64,000 nt of DNA, from assembly GCA_900199595.1 (NCBI GenBank), contig FZRB01000014.1:1-64000 (forward strand), written 5' to 3'. Below the pieces are notes generated by a model, which had not been told where the DNA came from, did not search any database, and saw nothing but the letters and a program-made list of their open reading frames with translations. The first letter of the stretch is position 1; every line of letters begins with the position of its first letter. This stretch comes from Lachnospiraceae bacterium. Its GTDB lineage: Bacteria; Bacillota; Clostridia; Lachnospirales; Lachnospiraceae. Below, piece by piece: positions 53,466 through 61,413 of this stretch. A program made the position numbers and the translations under genes.

Positions 53466-55283
53466 ATGGAAATATTTGATATAGAAGAAGAACTGACTAA
53501 ACTGCCTCACAGCCCCGGTGTCTATATAATGCATGATGATAACGAGGCTATTCTTTATGTGGGAAAAGCGGCTGATCTTCACAACAGAGTAAGACAATAT
53601 TTTCGTGCCGGACATGGTCATAACAATTCACCCAAGATACTACGCATGGTTTCTCAGATCAGATATTTTGAATATATTATTACTGCTTCTGAGATGGAAG
53701 CTCTCGTACTTGAGTGTAATCTAATAAAAGAACATCGCCCTAAGTATAATACAATGATGACCGATGACAAAGGTTATCCATATATCAAAATAACCATTAA
53801 CGAAGATTTTCCTCGAGTTATGATGAGTCACCAGATGCGAAGGGACGGAAATCTTTATTTCGGACCATTTACTGATGGCAAGGCTGTTCATGATACTATC
53901 GCACTTATAAAAAAACTTTTTATGATAAGAAGCTGCACTAAAAAGATCGATGTTTCCGTTACCGATGAAAGGCCTTGTCTCTATTATCAGATAGGTCAGT
54001 GTAACGCCCCATGTGCAGGATTAATTACTAAAGAACAATATCATCAAAAAATAGAGAAAATAGTCGGCTTTTTAAATGGAAATATTTCGGAAATTATTAA
54101 TGAGCTGAAAAATGATATGAAAACAGCTGCCGAAAAATTAGATTTTGAAACAGCTGCTGAAAAAAGAGATTTAATAGACAGCATAAATAAAATCTCAGAA
54201 AAACAACGTGTCAATAAGACTAACGGTGATGACAAGGATATAATAGCACTTGCAAGAAATGAAACGGATATAGTTATCTCTATATTTTTTATCAGAGAAG
54301 GAACTCTTATTGGCAGAGAAAGTCATCATATGAATGCAGAAAGCTCTGACTCCGATTCTGAAATTATTACAGACTTTATAAAGCAATACTATGTCGGAAT
54401 CCCATTTATACCTAAAGAAATCCTGACTATTACTCCAATTGTCAGAGATGATGTAATTATAGATTATCTTTCAGAAAGAAAAGGTCAGAAGGTATCGATT
54501 ATTTCTCCACAAAAGGGAGAAAAGAAAGGTCTTATAAAGCTGGCTGAGGATAATGCAAGACTTATCCTCTCTCAGGATCTTGAAAGAATAAAAAGAGCTG
54601 AAAAAAGAACAATCGGTGCATGTCAGGAAATTGCAGATATTGTTGGTCTGGAAAATGTACGACGACTGGAAGCTTATGATATATCAAATATATCAGGCTA
54701 TCACTCAGTAGCTTCTATGGTTGTTTTTGTAGATGGGAAACCCAAGCGAAATGCATATAGAAAATTCAGATTAAAAACAGTTGAAGGGCCTGACGATTAT
54801 TCATCTATGAAGGAAGTCCTTTCCAGAAGATTCACAAACGAAGATTTAGGTGATTATCCGGATGTTATAATGATGGATGGCGGTAAAGGTCAGATTCATA
54901 TAGCTGAAACGGTATTAAACAGTCTGGGAATAGATATCCCTGTATGTGGAATGGTGAAGGATGATAATCACAGAACCCGGGCATTGATATATAATGATAA
55001 GGAAACAAGTTTCAGACATGGCAGTGAAGCTATTCATATGATCACTGCTCTTCAGGATGAAACGCATCGCTTTGCCATAAACTATCATAAGCAGCTAAGA
55101 AGCAATGAACAGACCAGGTCAATTCTTGATGATATACCCGGAATCGGTCCAAAAAGAAGAAAAGCACTTTTATTATATTTTAAAGAAATTGATGCAATAA
55201 AAAAAGCTTCTGTAGATGAGCTTTCAGCTGTTGAAGGTATGAATATAAAAAGTGCTGAGGAAGTATATAATTTTTTTAATTAA
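53466..55283 (+). CDS. uvrC: Excinuclease ABC subunit C
   Basis: 605 residues. GIY-YIG nuclease at the N-terminus (LPHSPGVYIMHDDNEAILYVGKA), UVR motif region around 195-235, RNase H-like endonuclease with RRLEAYDISNISG and DVIMMDGGKGQIH, and C-terminal helix-hairpin-helix (DDIPGIGPKRRKALL). Makes both incisions in nucleotide excision repair. No Shine-Dalgarno sequence is visible before the ATG. YqeG-type gene follows. Confidence 0.97.
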   Translation: MEIFDIEEELTKLPHSPGVYIMHDDNEAILYVGKAADLHNRVRQYFRAGHGHNNSPKILRMVSQIRYFEYIITASEMEALVLECNLIKEHRPKYNTMMTDDKGYPYIKITINEDFPRVMMSHQMRRDGNLYFGPFTDGKAVHDTIALIKKLFMIRSCTKKIDVSVTDERPCLYYQIGQCNAPCAGLITKEQYHQKIEKIVGFLNGNISEIINELKNDMKTAAEKLDFETAAEKRDLIDSINKISEKQRVNKTNGDDKDIIALARNETDIVISIFFIREGTLIGRESHHMNAESSDSDSEIITDFIKQYYVGIPFIPKEILTITPIVRDDVIIDYLSERKGQKVSIISPQKGEKKGLIKLAEDNARLILSQDLERIKRAEKRTIGACQEIADIVGLENVRRLEAYDISNISGYHSVASMVVFVDGKPKRNAYRKFRLKTVEGPDDYSSMKEVLSRRFTNEDLGDYPDVIMMDGGKGQIHIAETVLNSLGIDIPVCGMVKDDNHRTRALIYNDKETSFRHGSEAIHMITALQDETHRFAINYHKQLRSNEQTRSILDDIPGIGPKRRKALLLYFKEIDAIKKASVDELSAVEGMNIKSAEEVYNFFN

Positions 55284-55300
55284 ACCAAATGAGGTATGCC

Positions 55301-55810
55301 ATGAGTTTTAAGCTTTTTCCAAAGGAATACTATGATTCAACATATTCTATAAATTTTGAAAAATATTATAAGCTTGGATATCGCGGTATTATATTTGATA
55401 TTGATAATACCCTTGTTCCTCATGATGCCATGCATGATGACAGATCCAGGGAATTATTCAAAAGGCTGAAATCGATCGGCTATAAAATATGTTTTGTTTC
55501 AAATAATGATGAACCGAGAGTCAAAGAATTCAATGAAGAGGTCGGCGGTTATTATGTATATAAAGCTGATAAGCCTAAAAAACAAGGGTATTTAAAAGCT
55601 ATAAAAAAAATGAAAACCAACCGGGAAACCACTTTGTTTGTAGGCGATCAGCTGTTCACAGATATATGGGGAGCTAATAACGCCGGAATTCACTGTATTC
55701 TGGTAAAGCCGGTTGATAAAGAAATCAAGTTCTATATCAATCTTAAACGTATACTTGAATACCCAATAAAAAAAGTATATCTGATCAATCATAAGCTAAA
55801 AACAAAATGA
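55301..55810 (+). CDS. yqeG: YqeG-family HAD phosphatase
   Basis: 169 residues from ATG 55301, where GAGG lies seven bases upstream. HAD motif I GIIFDIDNTLVPHD, motif II FVSNN and motif III region with FVGDQLFTDIWGANNAG identify YqeG (HAD superfamily IIIA). The family resembles mitochondrial PTPMT/GEP4-type phosphatases, which dephosphorylate phosphatidylglycerol phosphate. Follows uvrC closely, so a two-gene transcript, ended by a bidirectional hairpin at 55808. Confidence 0.88.
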   Translation: MSFKLFPKEYYDSTYSINFEKYYKLGYRGIIFDIDNTLVPHDAMHDDRSRELFKRLKSIGYKICFVSNNDEPRVKEFNEEVGGYYVYKADKPKKQGYLKAIKKMKTNRETTLFVGDQLFTDIWGANNAGIHCILVKPVDKEIKFYINLKRILEYPIKKVYLINHKLKTK

Positions 55811-55841
55811 GTCAATGGAATAATCCATTGACTCATTTTTT
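55808..55841. terminator. Bidirectional terminator
   Basis: Arms TGAGTCAATGG and CCATTGACTCA (55808-55835) followed by a T-run on the plus strand; the minus strand also has ATTTTGTTTTT beyond the stem. It ends uvrC-yqeG (overlapping the yqeG stop) and the opposing 697-residue gene. Confidence 0.92.
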
Positions 55842-55859
55842 CTCACACCCTATATAATC

Positions 55860-57953
55860 TTAAAGAACGTCTGCTCTAAGTTTCTTAAGTACCTGATATG
55901 TCTTTGTTCTGATCTCTTCTGCTTCAAAAAGTGAAAGCATAGTATCCATATCGAACTTAGTCTTCATAAGAGTATCAATCCAGTCATTTACGTAATCTTT
56001 TACATAATCAATATTCTCTTCAGATTTATCCTTAAGAATATTCTGGATATTATTTATATTCTCTACAACTGTAGGTGTAGATGTGATACTTGACCCGGAT
56101 GGAGTCTGTGAACCTTCGTCTGAAAGCTCGATAACCTTACCGGTCTTAGTAATAATAACCTTCTTATTAGGTGTAGTTTCAGGCTTAGACTGAACACCTG
56201 TAGCCTTCTTGTCAAGAAGCTTTTCAGTTGCCTTAATAAGACATACTACTGAATAAGTAGCTTCCTGAGGTGTCTGCTCAGCATGTCCCTTTGTATCATG
56301 CTGATGCCATAACCATTCTGATTTGAGAAGCATTTCTTCAATCTTTGAATCATCAAGAAGTTTCTTTAAATCGTTATCTACAGACTGAACTGCTGATCTT
56401 CCGAAAAGACCACCACCCTTTGACTGAGAGCTGTCTAACTTCTTATATCTTGAAGGTACTGCTACATTATCATAAGCTTTTACAAGATACTTCTCTGCTG
56501 TCTTAGGATCATAATCTCCGCTGATAACAGCAATTCTTCCACCGTTAAGTCCATTAACGATCATATCTTCAGCAGCCATAAATACGAGAGTCTTCTGACG
56601 ATCATCAATCATCTGCTTAATCTCATAATTTGTCTTTGACTTCTCAAGAATAGCATTCTTACGAACCTTAAATGCCTTAATCTTCTCTTTAATACTGAAG
56701 AACATCTTCAAAAGTGAAGGGTTAGCATTTACGTAGTCATTAATCCATGATATTTCAACATATTGATGCTCTATCTTATTTGAAAGCTCGTATACATTAT
56801 ATCCATCAAATACTACATTTAATGTAGTAAACAGTTTTTCAAGTATCTCATACTTTTCTTCCCAAGGTCTTCCTGATACATCAGAGTTAACAAGTTCCTT
56901 GATTCCACATTCATAGAAAACAAGATTATATTCATAAAGACCTTCGAAAATATTTGTCTTTCCTGTAAGCTGAGCTCCGGCACCGAGAATCTGAAGATTC
57001 TTCTTCATGTCAGGCTCATTCTCGATATAGAGATAAACCTTCTTAACAAATGCAGATACTTCACCGATAAGTGTATCAATTCTCTTGTTATAAAGCTCCT
57101 GCTTAGATATAGCTGTAAGAACATTTCTGCTGAGAACGCTTGTATCCTGAGTGCTGTTAACATTTCTGATGAGCTCCTTAAAGCTCTCATAAACAGCCAT
57201 GTTATCAATAGGAATAAACTCTGCATTTAAGCCATAGAATTCAAATGCCTTATTGTAATCCTTATTAGCAATAAATGTATTGAAGAGTCCGATGGAAAGC
57301 TGTGTCTTATAATCATTTCCAACATGTGGATCTTCAACTACATAATCATACAGAACCTCAAGGTTACTGAGGTATGCATCTGAATTAGCAAGGGATGTTG
57401 GAAGTCCCATATCCATGACTACATTTATAAGATCCAGATATCCAAGTAGAGCCTTATCAAAGTTCTTAGGTCTGTCATCATCCTCAAGAATCTGATAACT
57501 TACATTTATAAGCAGCGGAGCAATACGTTCACCAATAAGGCGCATTGCTTCACCAAACTTTTCACGCTGATATAAATATATAAGCCAGATACTGTATCTG
57601 TAAATACCTGTTGTATTAATAGGAGCATCTATATCAGAAGGTTCTATGTCTCCATAAACAAACTTGAAAAGAGGCTCAATCCATTCATCTATCTCATATC
57701 TACCCTTAGCTTTAATGTTTTCATCAACAAATTCGCCAAGTTCATAAAGCTTTGCACATTGAGACTTAACATCGTCATCAACATTCATGCTCTTCAGATC
57801 AAAATTGCTGTCTTTCAGGTAATCAATAACTAATGCATAAAAACCATCTTCGACCTGTTCATTTAAGAATCTAATAAGTAACCCCTTATTATTCGAAGCT
57901 GCTATGGATAAAACATTATTATCGCCGCCCGTAATATTAGCTGGTAATGCCAT
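55860..57953 (-). CDS. Unrecognised 697-residue cytoplasmic protein
   Basis: 697 residues from ATG 57953 (GAGGAGG nine bases upstream). Predicted all-helical and acidic, without signal peptide or membrane segments. The first 450 residues are helical repeats with no family I can name. From about 490 on there is VFMAAEDMIVNGLNGGRIAVISGDYDPKTAEKYLV, then a Gly/Ser linker (SKGGGLFGRSA), WLWHQHDTKGHAEQTPQEATYSVVCLIKATEKLL, a Thr/Pro/Ser-rich hinge (about 605-640) and a C-terminal helix. The strong promoter and ribosome binding site imply abundance. It might be a scaffold protein, but no function is claimed. Confidence 0.8.
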   Translation of the reverse strand: MALPANITGGDNNVLSIAASNNKGLLIRFLNEQVEDGFYALVIDYLKDSNFDLKSMNVDDDVKSQCAKLYELGEFVDENIKAKGRYEIDEWIEPLFKFVYGDIEPSDIDAPINTTGIYRYSIWLIYLYQREKFGEAMRLIGERIAPLLINVSYQILEDDDRPKNFDKALLGYLDLINVVMDMGLPTSLANSDAYLSNLEVLYDYVVEDPHVGNDYKTQLSIGLFNTFIANKDYNKAFEFYGLNAEFIPIDNMAVYESFKELIRNVNSTQDTSVLSRNVLTAISKQELYNKRIDTLIGEVSAFVKKVYLYIENEPDMKKNLQILGAGAQLTGKTNIFEGLYEYNLVFYECGIKELVNSDVSGRPWEEKYEILEKLFTTLNVVFDGYNVYELSNKIEHQYVEISWINDYVNANPSLLKMFFSIKEKIKAFKVRKNAILEKSKTNYEIKQMIDDRQKTLVFMAAEDMIVNGLNGGRIAVISGDYDPKTAEKYLVKAYDNVAVPSRYKKLDSSQSKGGGLFGRSAVQSVDNDLKKLLDDSKIEEMLLKSEWLWHQHDTKGHAEQTPQEATYSVVCLIKATEKLLDKKATGVQSKPETTPNKKVIITKTGKVIELSDEGSQTPSGSSITSTPTVVENINNIQNILKDKSEENIDYVKDYVNDWIDTLMKTKFDMDTMLSLFEAEEIRTKTYQVLKKLRADVL

Positions 57954-58015
57954 ACACCACTTCCTCCTCATATAACTAAAATATCCAGGTAAACTTACCC
58001 TTTACATACATATTA

Positions 58016-58044
58016 ATTTTACAAAAATTAAAAATTTATGTCAA
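58016..58044 (-). promoter_or_regulatory. Promoter of the 697-residue gene
   Basis: Minus-strand TTGACA (58039-58044), 17-base spacer, TAAAAT (58016-58021). A second TTGACA lies 14 bases upstream. The leader is about 55 bases. Confidence 0.8.
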
Positions 58045-58077
58045 CGTCATTTTGTCAATATTTAACTAAAATTATTG

Positions 58078-59883
58078 TTAATTTTGCACAAGTCCAGCCA
58101 TTTTAAGTATAGCCATTGCATTTCTTGTAGTGCATCTTCCATCTTTTATTGTGTAATCAAATTTTAATGTATCATTTTCATAATATTCTTCAAAATGATA
58201 ATTTGCCACTTCGCTTCCATCGTTGTGTTTAAGATCACAAAGTTCAAAATCATGAGTAGTAACTATAACAATTGAATTACCGGAAGAAAGCTTTGTAAGG
58301 GCTTCACTTGCACCAACTATACGATCTGCGGAATTGGTTCCTTTAAAGATTTCATCAATCAGACAAAGTGCAGGTATCTCATTATCTGACTGAATATATT
58401 CAGCCATCCCTTTTATTCGGAGTATTTCAGCATAAAATGTTGATATTCCGCCTGATACATCATCCATAACTCTCATAGAAGTAAAGATTCTCATGAAAGG
58501 AACAGAAAACTCGGATGCACATACAGGAGAACCGATAAAGGATAATACCATGTTAATTGCAATTGTTCTTAAAAATGTGGTCTTACCGGACATATTAGAA
58601 CCTGTAATAACATTAAGATTATCATCTATATCAGCACAGTTGCTTACTACTGTTTCCATATTAAGTAATGGATGATATATGTCTTTCATGTTTAATGACA
58701 GCTTAGAATAGTCAAATGAAACATTGGGTTTGCATGTTTTTCTTATCATTGGAAGCACTGCAATGGATAGCAGTTCTTCTATATCTGAAATTATATCAAT
58801 GGATTCGTCAAATACAGTACTGTGCTTCTGATTCCATCTGAAGGATGCAAAAGCAATATAATAATCCCAACCTGTAAAGCCGGACAGCACCATATGAATA
58901 ATAGGATTAAACGAAATATTATCAAAGGTACCAATAGTACCCAGTTTTTTTATAGCGTCAAGAAGACCATCCCTGCCGGAGACTCTGTCATGAATTTTCT
59001 TAAGTAATTCTGTTTCAAATGCTTCTGTGCTTATAAGATTAAGAAGTTTTAAATAATCTACTGCTACATTTCCGTATTTTTTGACAGGCGCAGAAAGACT
59101 GTCAATTAATGCCTGAGGTCCCCAGGTAAGTATCAGTCCGGCTACAAAAGTAAAAAGAATACGTGCAGGATTATATCCACGGGTTAAAACAAGGATAATT
59201 GCAGCAATATTAATCGCAGGAATAAGTATCATCAGTAAATAAATCCATACAGGAAAGCTTTTTACTTCTTTTACTTCCTTTTTTTCTTCTTTTATATCAT
59301 CCCTTATTTTATCTTTTTTATTTTTTTCTATAATTCTTTCTGATGTAGCTTCAAACTCAATCATAAAGTTCTTTTTTTCAGAAAGCTCCATAACTGAGGC
59401 GTAACGGTCCGAAATACTTTCACTGCTGTTATTCTCGAGAGTCAGCGTTTTTGCAAGCTTTGCCCTGCCCTGTTCTGTGTGAGCTATTGAAATCAATTGA
59501 TAGAGAGATGAAGGGCCAAGAAGATCCAGATCATATGCAAGAGTAGAATCTTTTTTCAAAAATTCCTTTCCATCATCTTCAAAATCCTTCCATTCATTTC
59601 CAAGTCTCTTGATAAATCTTCCTGCAACAGTAATTTTAGCTTTTGTACCAAGAAGCTTATCATCAAGAGTTCCATGATATTTTACTAGAGCTATAAATAT
59701 AATAACCGGAATAAATGCGGCAAACAGTAATAACAGATTATGGTTTTTTAATGCCACAAATATCAGTACTACTGCTATAAAAAATACCAACAGTCTAAAG
59801 GATGCAATTAATGAGTATTTTTTATCTATTTGTTGTCTTTCCAGTTCAGCTTCTGTCTTTAATTTAAGTAACTCTTCTTTCAT
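58078..59883 (-). CDS. Membrane-anchored MutS-family ATPase
   Basis: 601 residues from ATG 59883 (GGAGG nine bases upstream). Two N-terminal membrane helices (about 24-64), a MutS core-like helical region, two more membrane helices (about 210-265) and a C-terminal MutS ATPase: Walker A TGSNMSGKTTFLRT, FTSMRVMDDVSGGISTFYAE, Walker B LCLIDEIFKGTNSADR and VTTHDFELC. It lacks the MutS mismatch-recognition domain I, so it is not the repair protein. Such membrane MutS homologues exist in Clostridia but have no known role. Alone in its transcript; divergent from the LEA-like gene. Confidence 0.87.
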   Translation of the reverse strand: MKEELLKLKTEAELERQQIDKKYSLIASFRLLVFFIAVVLIFVALKNHNLLLLFAAFIPVIIFIALVKYHGTLDDKLLGTKAKITVAGRFIKRLGNEWKDFEDDGKEFLKKDSTLAYDLDLLGPSSLYQLISIAHTEQGRAKLAKTLTLENNSSESISDRYASVMELSEKKNFMIEFEATSERIIEKNKKDKIRDDIKEEKKEVKEVKSFPVWIYLLMILIPAINIAAIILVLTRGYNPARILFTFVAGLILTWGPQALIDSLSAPVKKYGNVAVDYLKLLNLISTEAFETELLKKIHDRVSGRDGLLDAIKKLGTIGTFDNISFNPIIHMVLSGFTGWDYYIAFASFRWNQKHSTVFDESIDIISDIEELLSIAVLPMIRKTCKPNVSFDYSKLSLNMKDIYHPLLNMETVVSNCADIDDNLNVITGSNMSGKTTFLRTIAINMVLSFIGSPVCASEFSVPFMRIFTSMRVMDDVSGGISTFYAEILRIKGMAEYIQSDNEIPALCLIDEIFKGTNSADRIVGASEALTKLSSGNSIVIVTTHDFELCDLKHNDGSEVANYHFEEYYENDTLKFDYTIKDGRCTTRNAMAILKMAGLVQN

Positions 59884-60046
59884 TATATCTTTCCTCCGAT
59901 AAATACTTATATAATTTAACACAACAGTTGTCGTTTTAAAAGCTTTTGTTGATTTTTTTATTATATTGTCATACAATAACTTAAAATCAGACAAGGATTC
60001 TGATATCGCATCTTTGTATTTTTAACGAAAGGAAGGTATGTAACTT

Positions 60047-60613
60047 ATGGCAAGACGCGGAATATTTGGAGGATTACTTACAATAACAACTGCAGCAGCT
60101 GCTGTAGCAGGTGTATGTTATCTGTTCAAAGACGAAATTAAGGGGACTAAAACTTATAAAGATTTAGACGAAAAATATGATGTAGACAAAAAAATCAAGG
60201 AATACAGCGAAAAAGCCAAGACTAAGGCATACGATCTTAAGGATAAGACCAAAACTGCTGCCAAGGACATAAAGTCAAAGGTTGATGAATGGAAGGCTTC
60301 TGATGATGATGACCTTTTTGATGATGATGAAATAATAATAGACGATGGCGATGTAGCTGAAAACCGTGATTATGTTTCTATAAAAGAAGATATTGAAGAA
60401 AAAGCTGAAGATATTAAGGAAGAAGTTCAGGATAAAGTAGAGGATATCAAAGAAGAAGCTCAGGAAAAGGCTGAAGATATCAAGGAAGAGGCTCAGGAGA
60501 AGGCTGAAGATATCAAAGAAGAAGTTAAGGATAAAGCTGATGATATCAAAGATATCGTATCTGACAAGCTTGATGATATAAAGGATATATCAGATAATAT
60601 TGAGTTAGATTAA
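60047..60613 (+). CDS. LEA/apolipoprotein-like repeat protein with N-terminal anchor
   Basis: 188 residues. The short hydrophobic N-terminus (GLLTITTAAAAVAGVCYLF, about 9-27) resembles the anchor of YtxH-like proteins. An amphipathic helix region follows, then an acidic DDDDLFDDDE patch (about 85-95). From about 118 come six tandem 11-residue units of the type KAEDIKEEAQE. Eleven-residue amphipathic repeats are typical of LEA and apolipoprotein-like proteins that coat membranes or protect under stress. The ribosome binding site is strong (AAAGGAAGG). Function inferred only from pattern. Confidence 0.8.
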   Translation: MARRGIFGGLLTITTAAAAVAGVCYLFKDEIKGTKTYKDLDEKYDVDKKIKEYSEKAKTKAYDLKDKTKTAAKDIKSKVDEWKASDDDDLFDDDEIIIDDGDVAENRDYVSIKEDIEEKAEDIKEEVQDKVEDIKEEAQEKAEDIKEEAQEKAEDIKEEVKDKADDIKDIVSDKLDDIKDISDNIELD

Positions 60614-60634
60614 TATCTTAAAACATAAAAATAT

Positions 60635-60666
60635 AAAAAGACCAGTCTTAGTCGGCTGGTCTTTTT
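60635..60666. terminator. Bidirectional terminator
   Basis: Arms AAAAAGACCAG (60635-60645) and CTGGTCTTTTT (60656-60666) with a ten-base loop and A/T runs on both sides. Shared by the LEA-like gene (+) and the membrane protein gene (-), whose stop codon lies within the loop. Confidence 0.92.
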
Positions 60667-61400
60667 TTGACTTTAATATGTGATATATGGGCCTTGATAA
60701 TATAATTGTCAGTTATTATATCAGCTCCATTTACAGATACTACCCTGTTCTTCATTTCAGAATCCAGTTTTTTAATAAGTTTCTTTCTTGAACAGGAAAT
60801 GCCTTTTGAACTAAATAGTATGTTATACTGAGGACATAAAACAGTAATAATCAGATATATTATCGTAATGATAATAAGACATACAGCCGCAAGACCGGTA
60901 TATTCAATAAACATAATCCTGCGTTCAGGGTATTCAGGCTGATTAATAATTATATTTTCAAAATAACCATCAAGGGAAGCTTCACCTTTATTGATATAAT
61001 CCAGATATTCAGATTTTATCAGTTCTGATGAAGCCTCATCATAAACTAGTGTAGCATTAATACTTAAACTCTCTCCTCTTTTAATCTGGTCAGAAGTATC
61101 ATTATTTATAACAAATAAATACACGAATGACCCATCGGTATAATAATAGTAATGTCCTTTTATTTCATTATCGACAGAATAATCAAATCCCGAATAAATA
61201 AGATCAATATCAGCATTTATAGATACATTTCTTTTATTAATCTTATAAAACATATCTATATCTGATAAATTAGTTAATTCATAGGTCTGATTCTTATCCA
61301 GAATCTTAAGCTCTGTACATATAAAAACAAACGAAGCCTCTATTATTAATATAGGAATGAACATAAATATTAAGTTTCGTAATAAAAGTTTTTTAAACAT
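60648..61400 (-). CDS. Membrane protein of unknown function, 250 aa
   Basis: 250 residues. Transmembrane helices at about 9-30 and 168-190 enclose an extracytoplasmic domain of about 135 residues with YELTNLSDID, FDYSVDNEIKGHYYYYTDGSFVYLFVI and other beta-rich phrases. The cytoplasmic C-terminus of about 55 residues is basic (CSRKKLIKKL, HIKVKKRPAD). No family recognised with confidence. It lies 13 bases after leuS and may be read from its transcript; the stop codon overlaps a terminator. Confidence 0.78.
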   Translation of the reverse strand: MFKKLLLRNLIFMFIPILIIEASFVFICTELKILDKNQTYELTNLSDIDMFYKINKRNVSINADIDLIYSGFDYSVDNEIKGHYYYYTDGSFVYLFVINNDTSDQIKRGESLSINATLVYDEASSELIKSEYLDYINKGEASLDGYFENIIINQPEYPERRIMFIEYTGLAAVCLIIITIIYLIITVLCPQYNILFSSKGISCSRKKLIKKLDSEMKNRVVSVNGADIITDNYIIKAHISHIKVKKRPAD

Positions 61401-61413
61401 AGTCTTATATATA

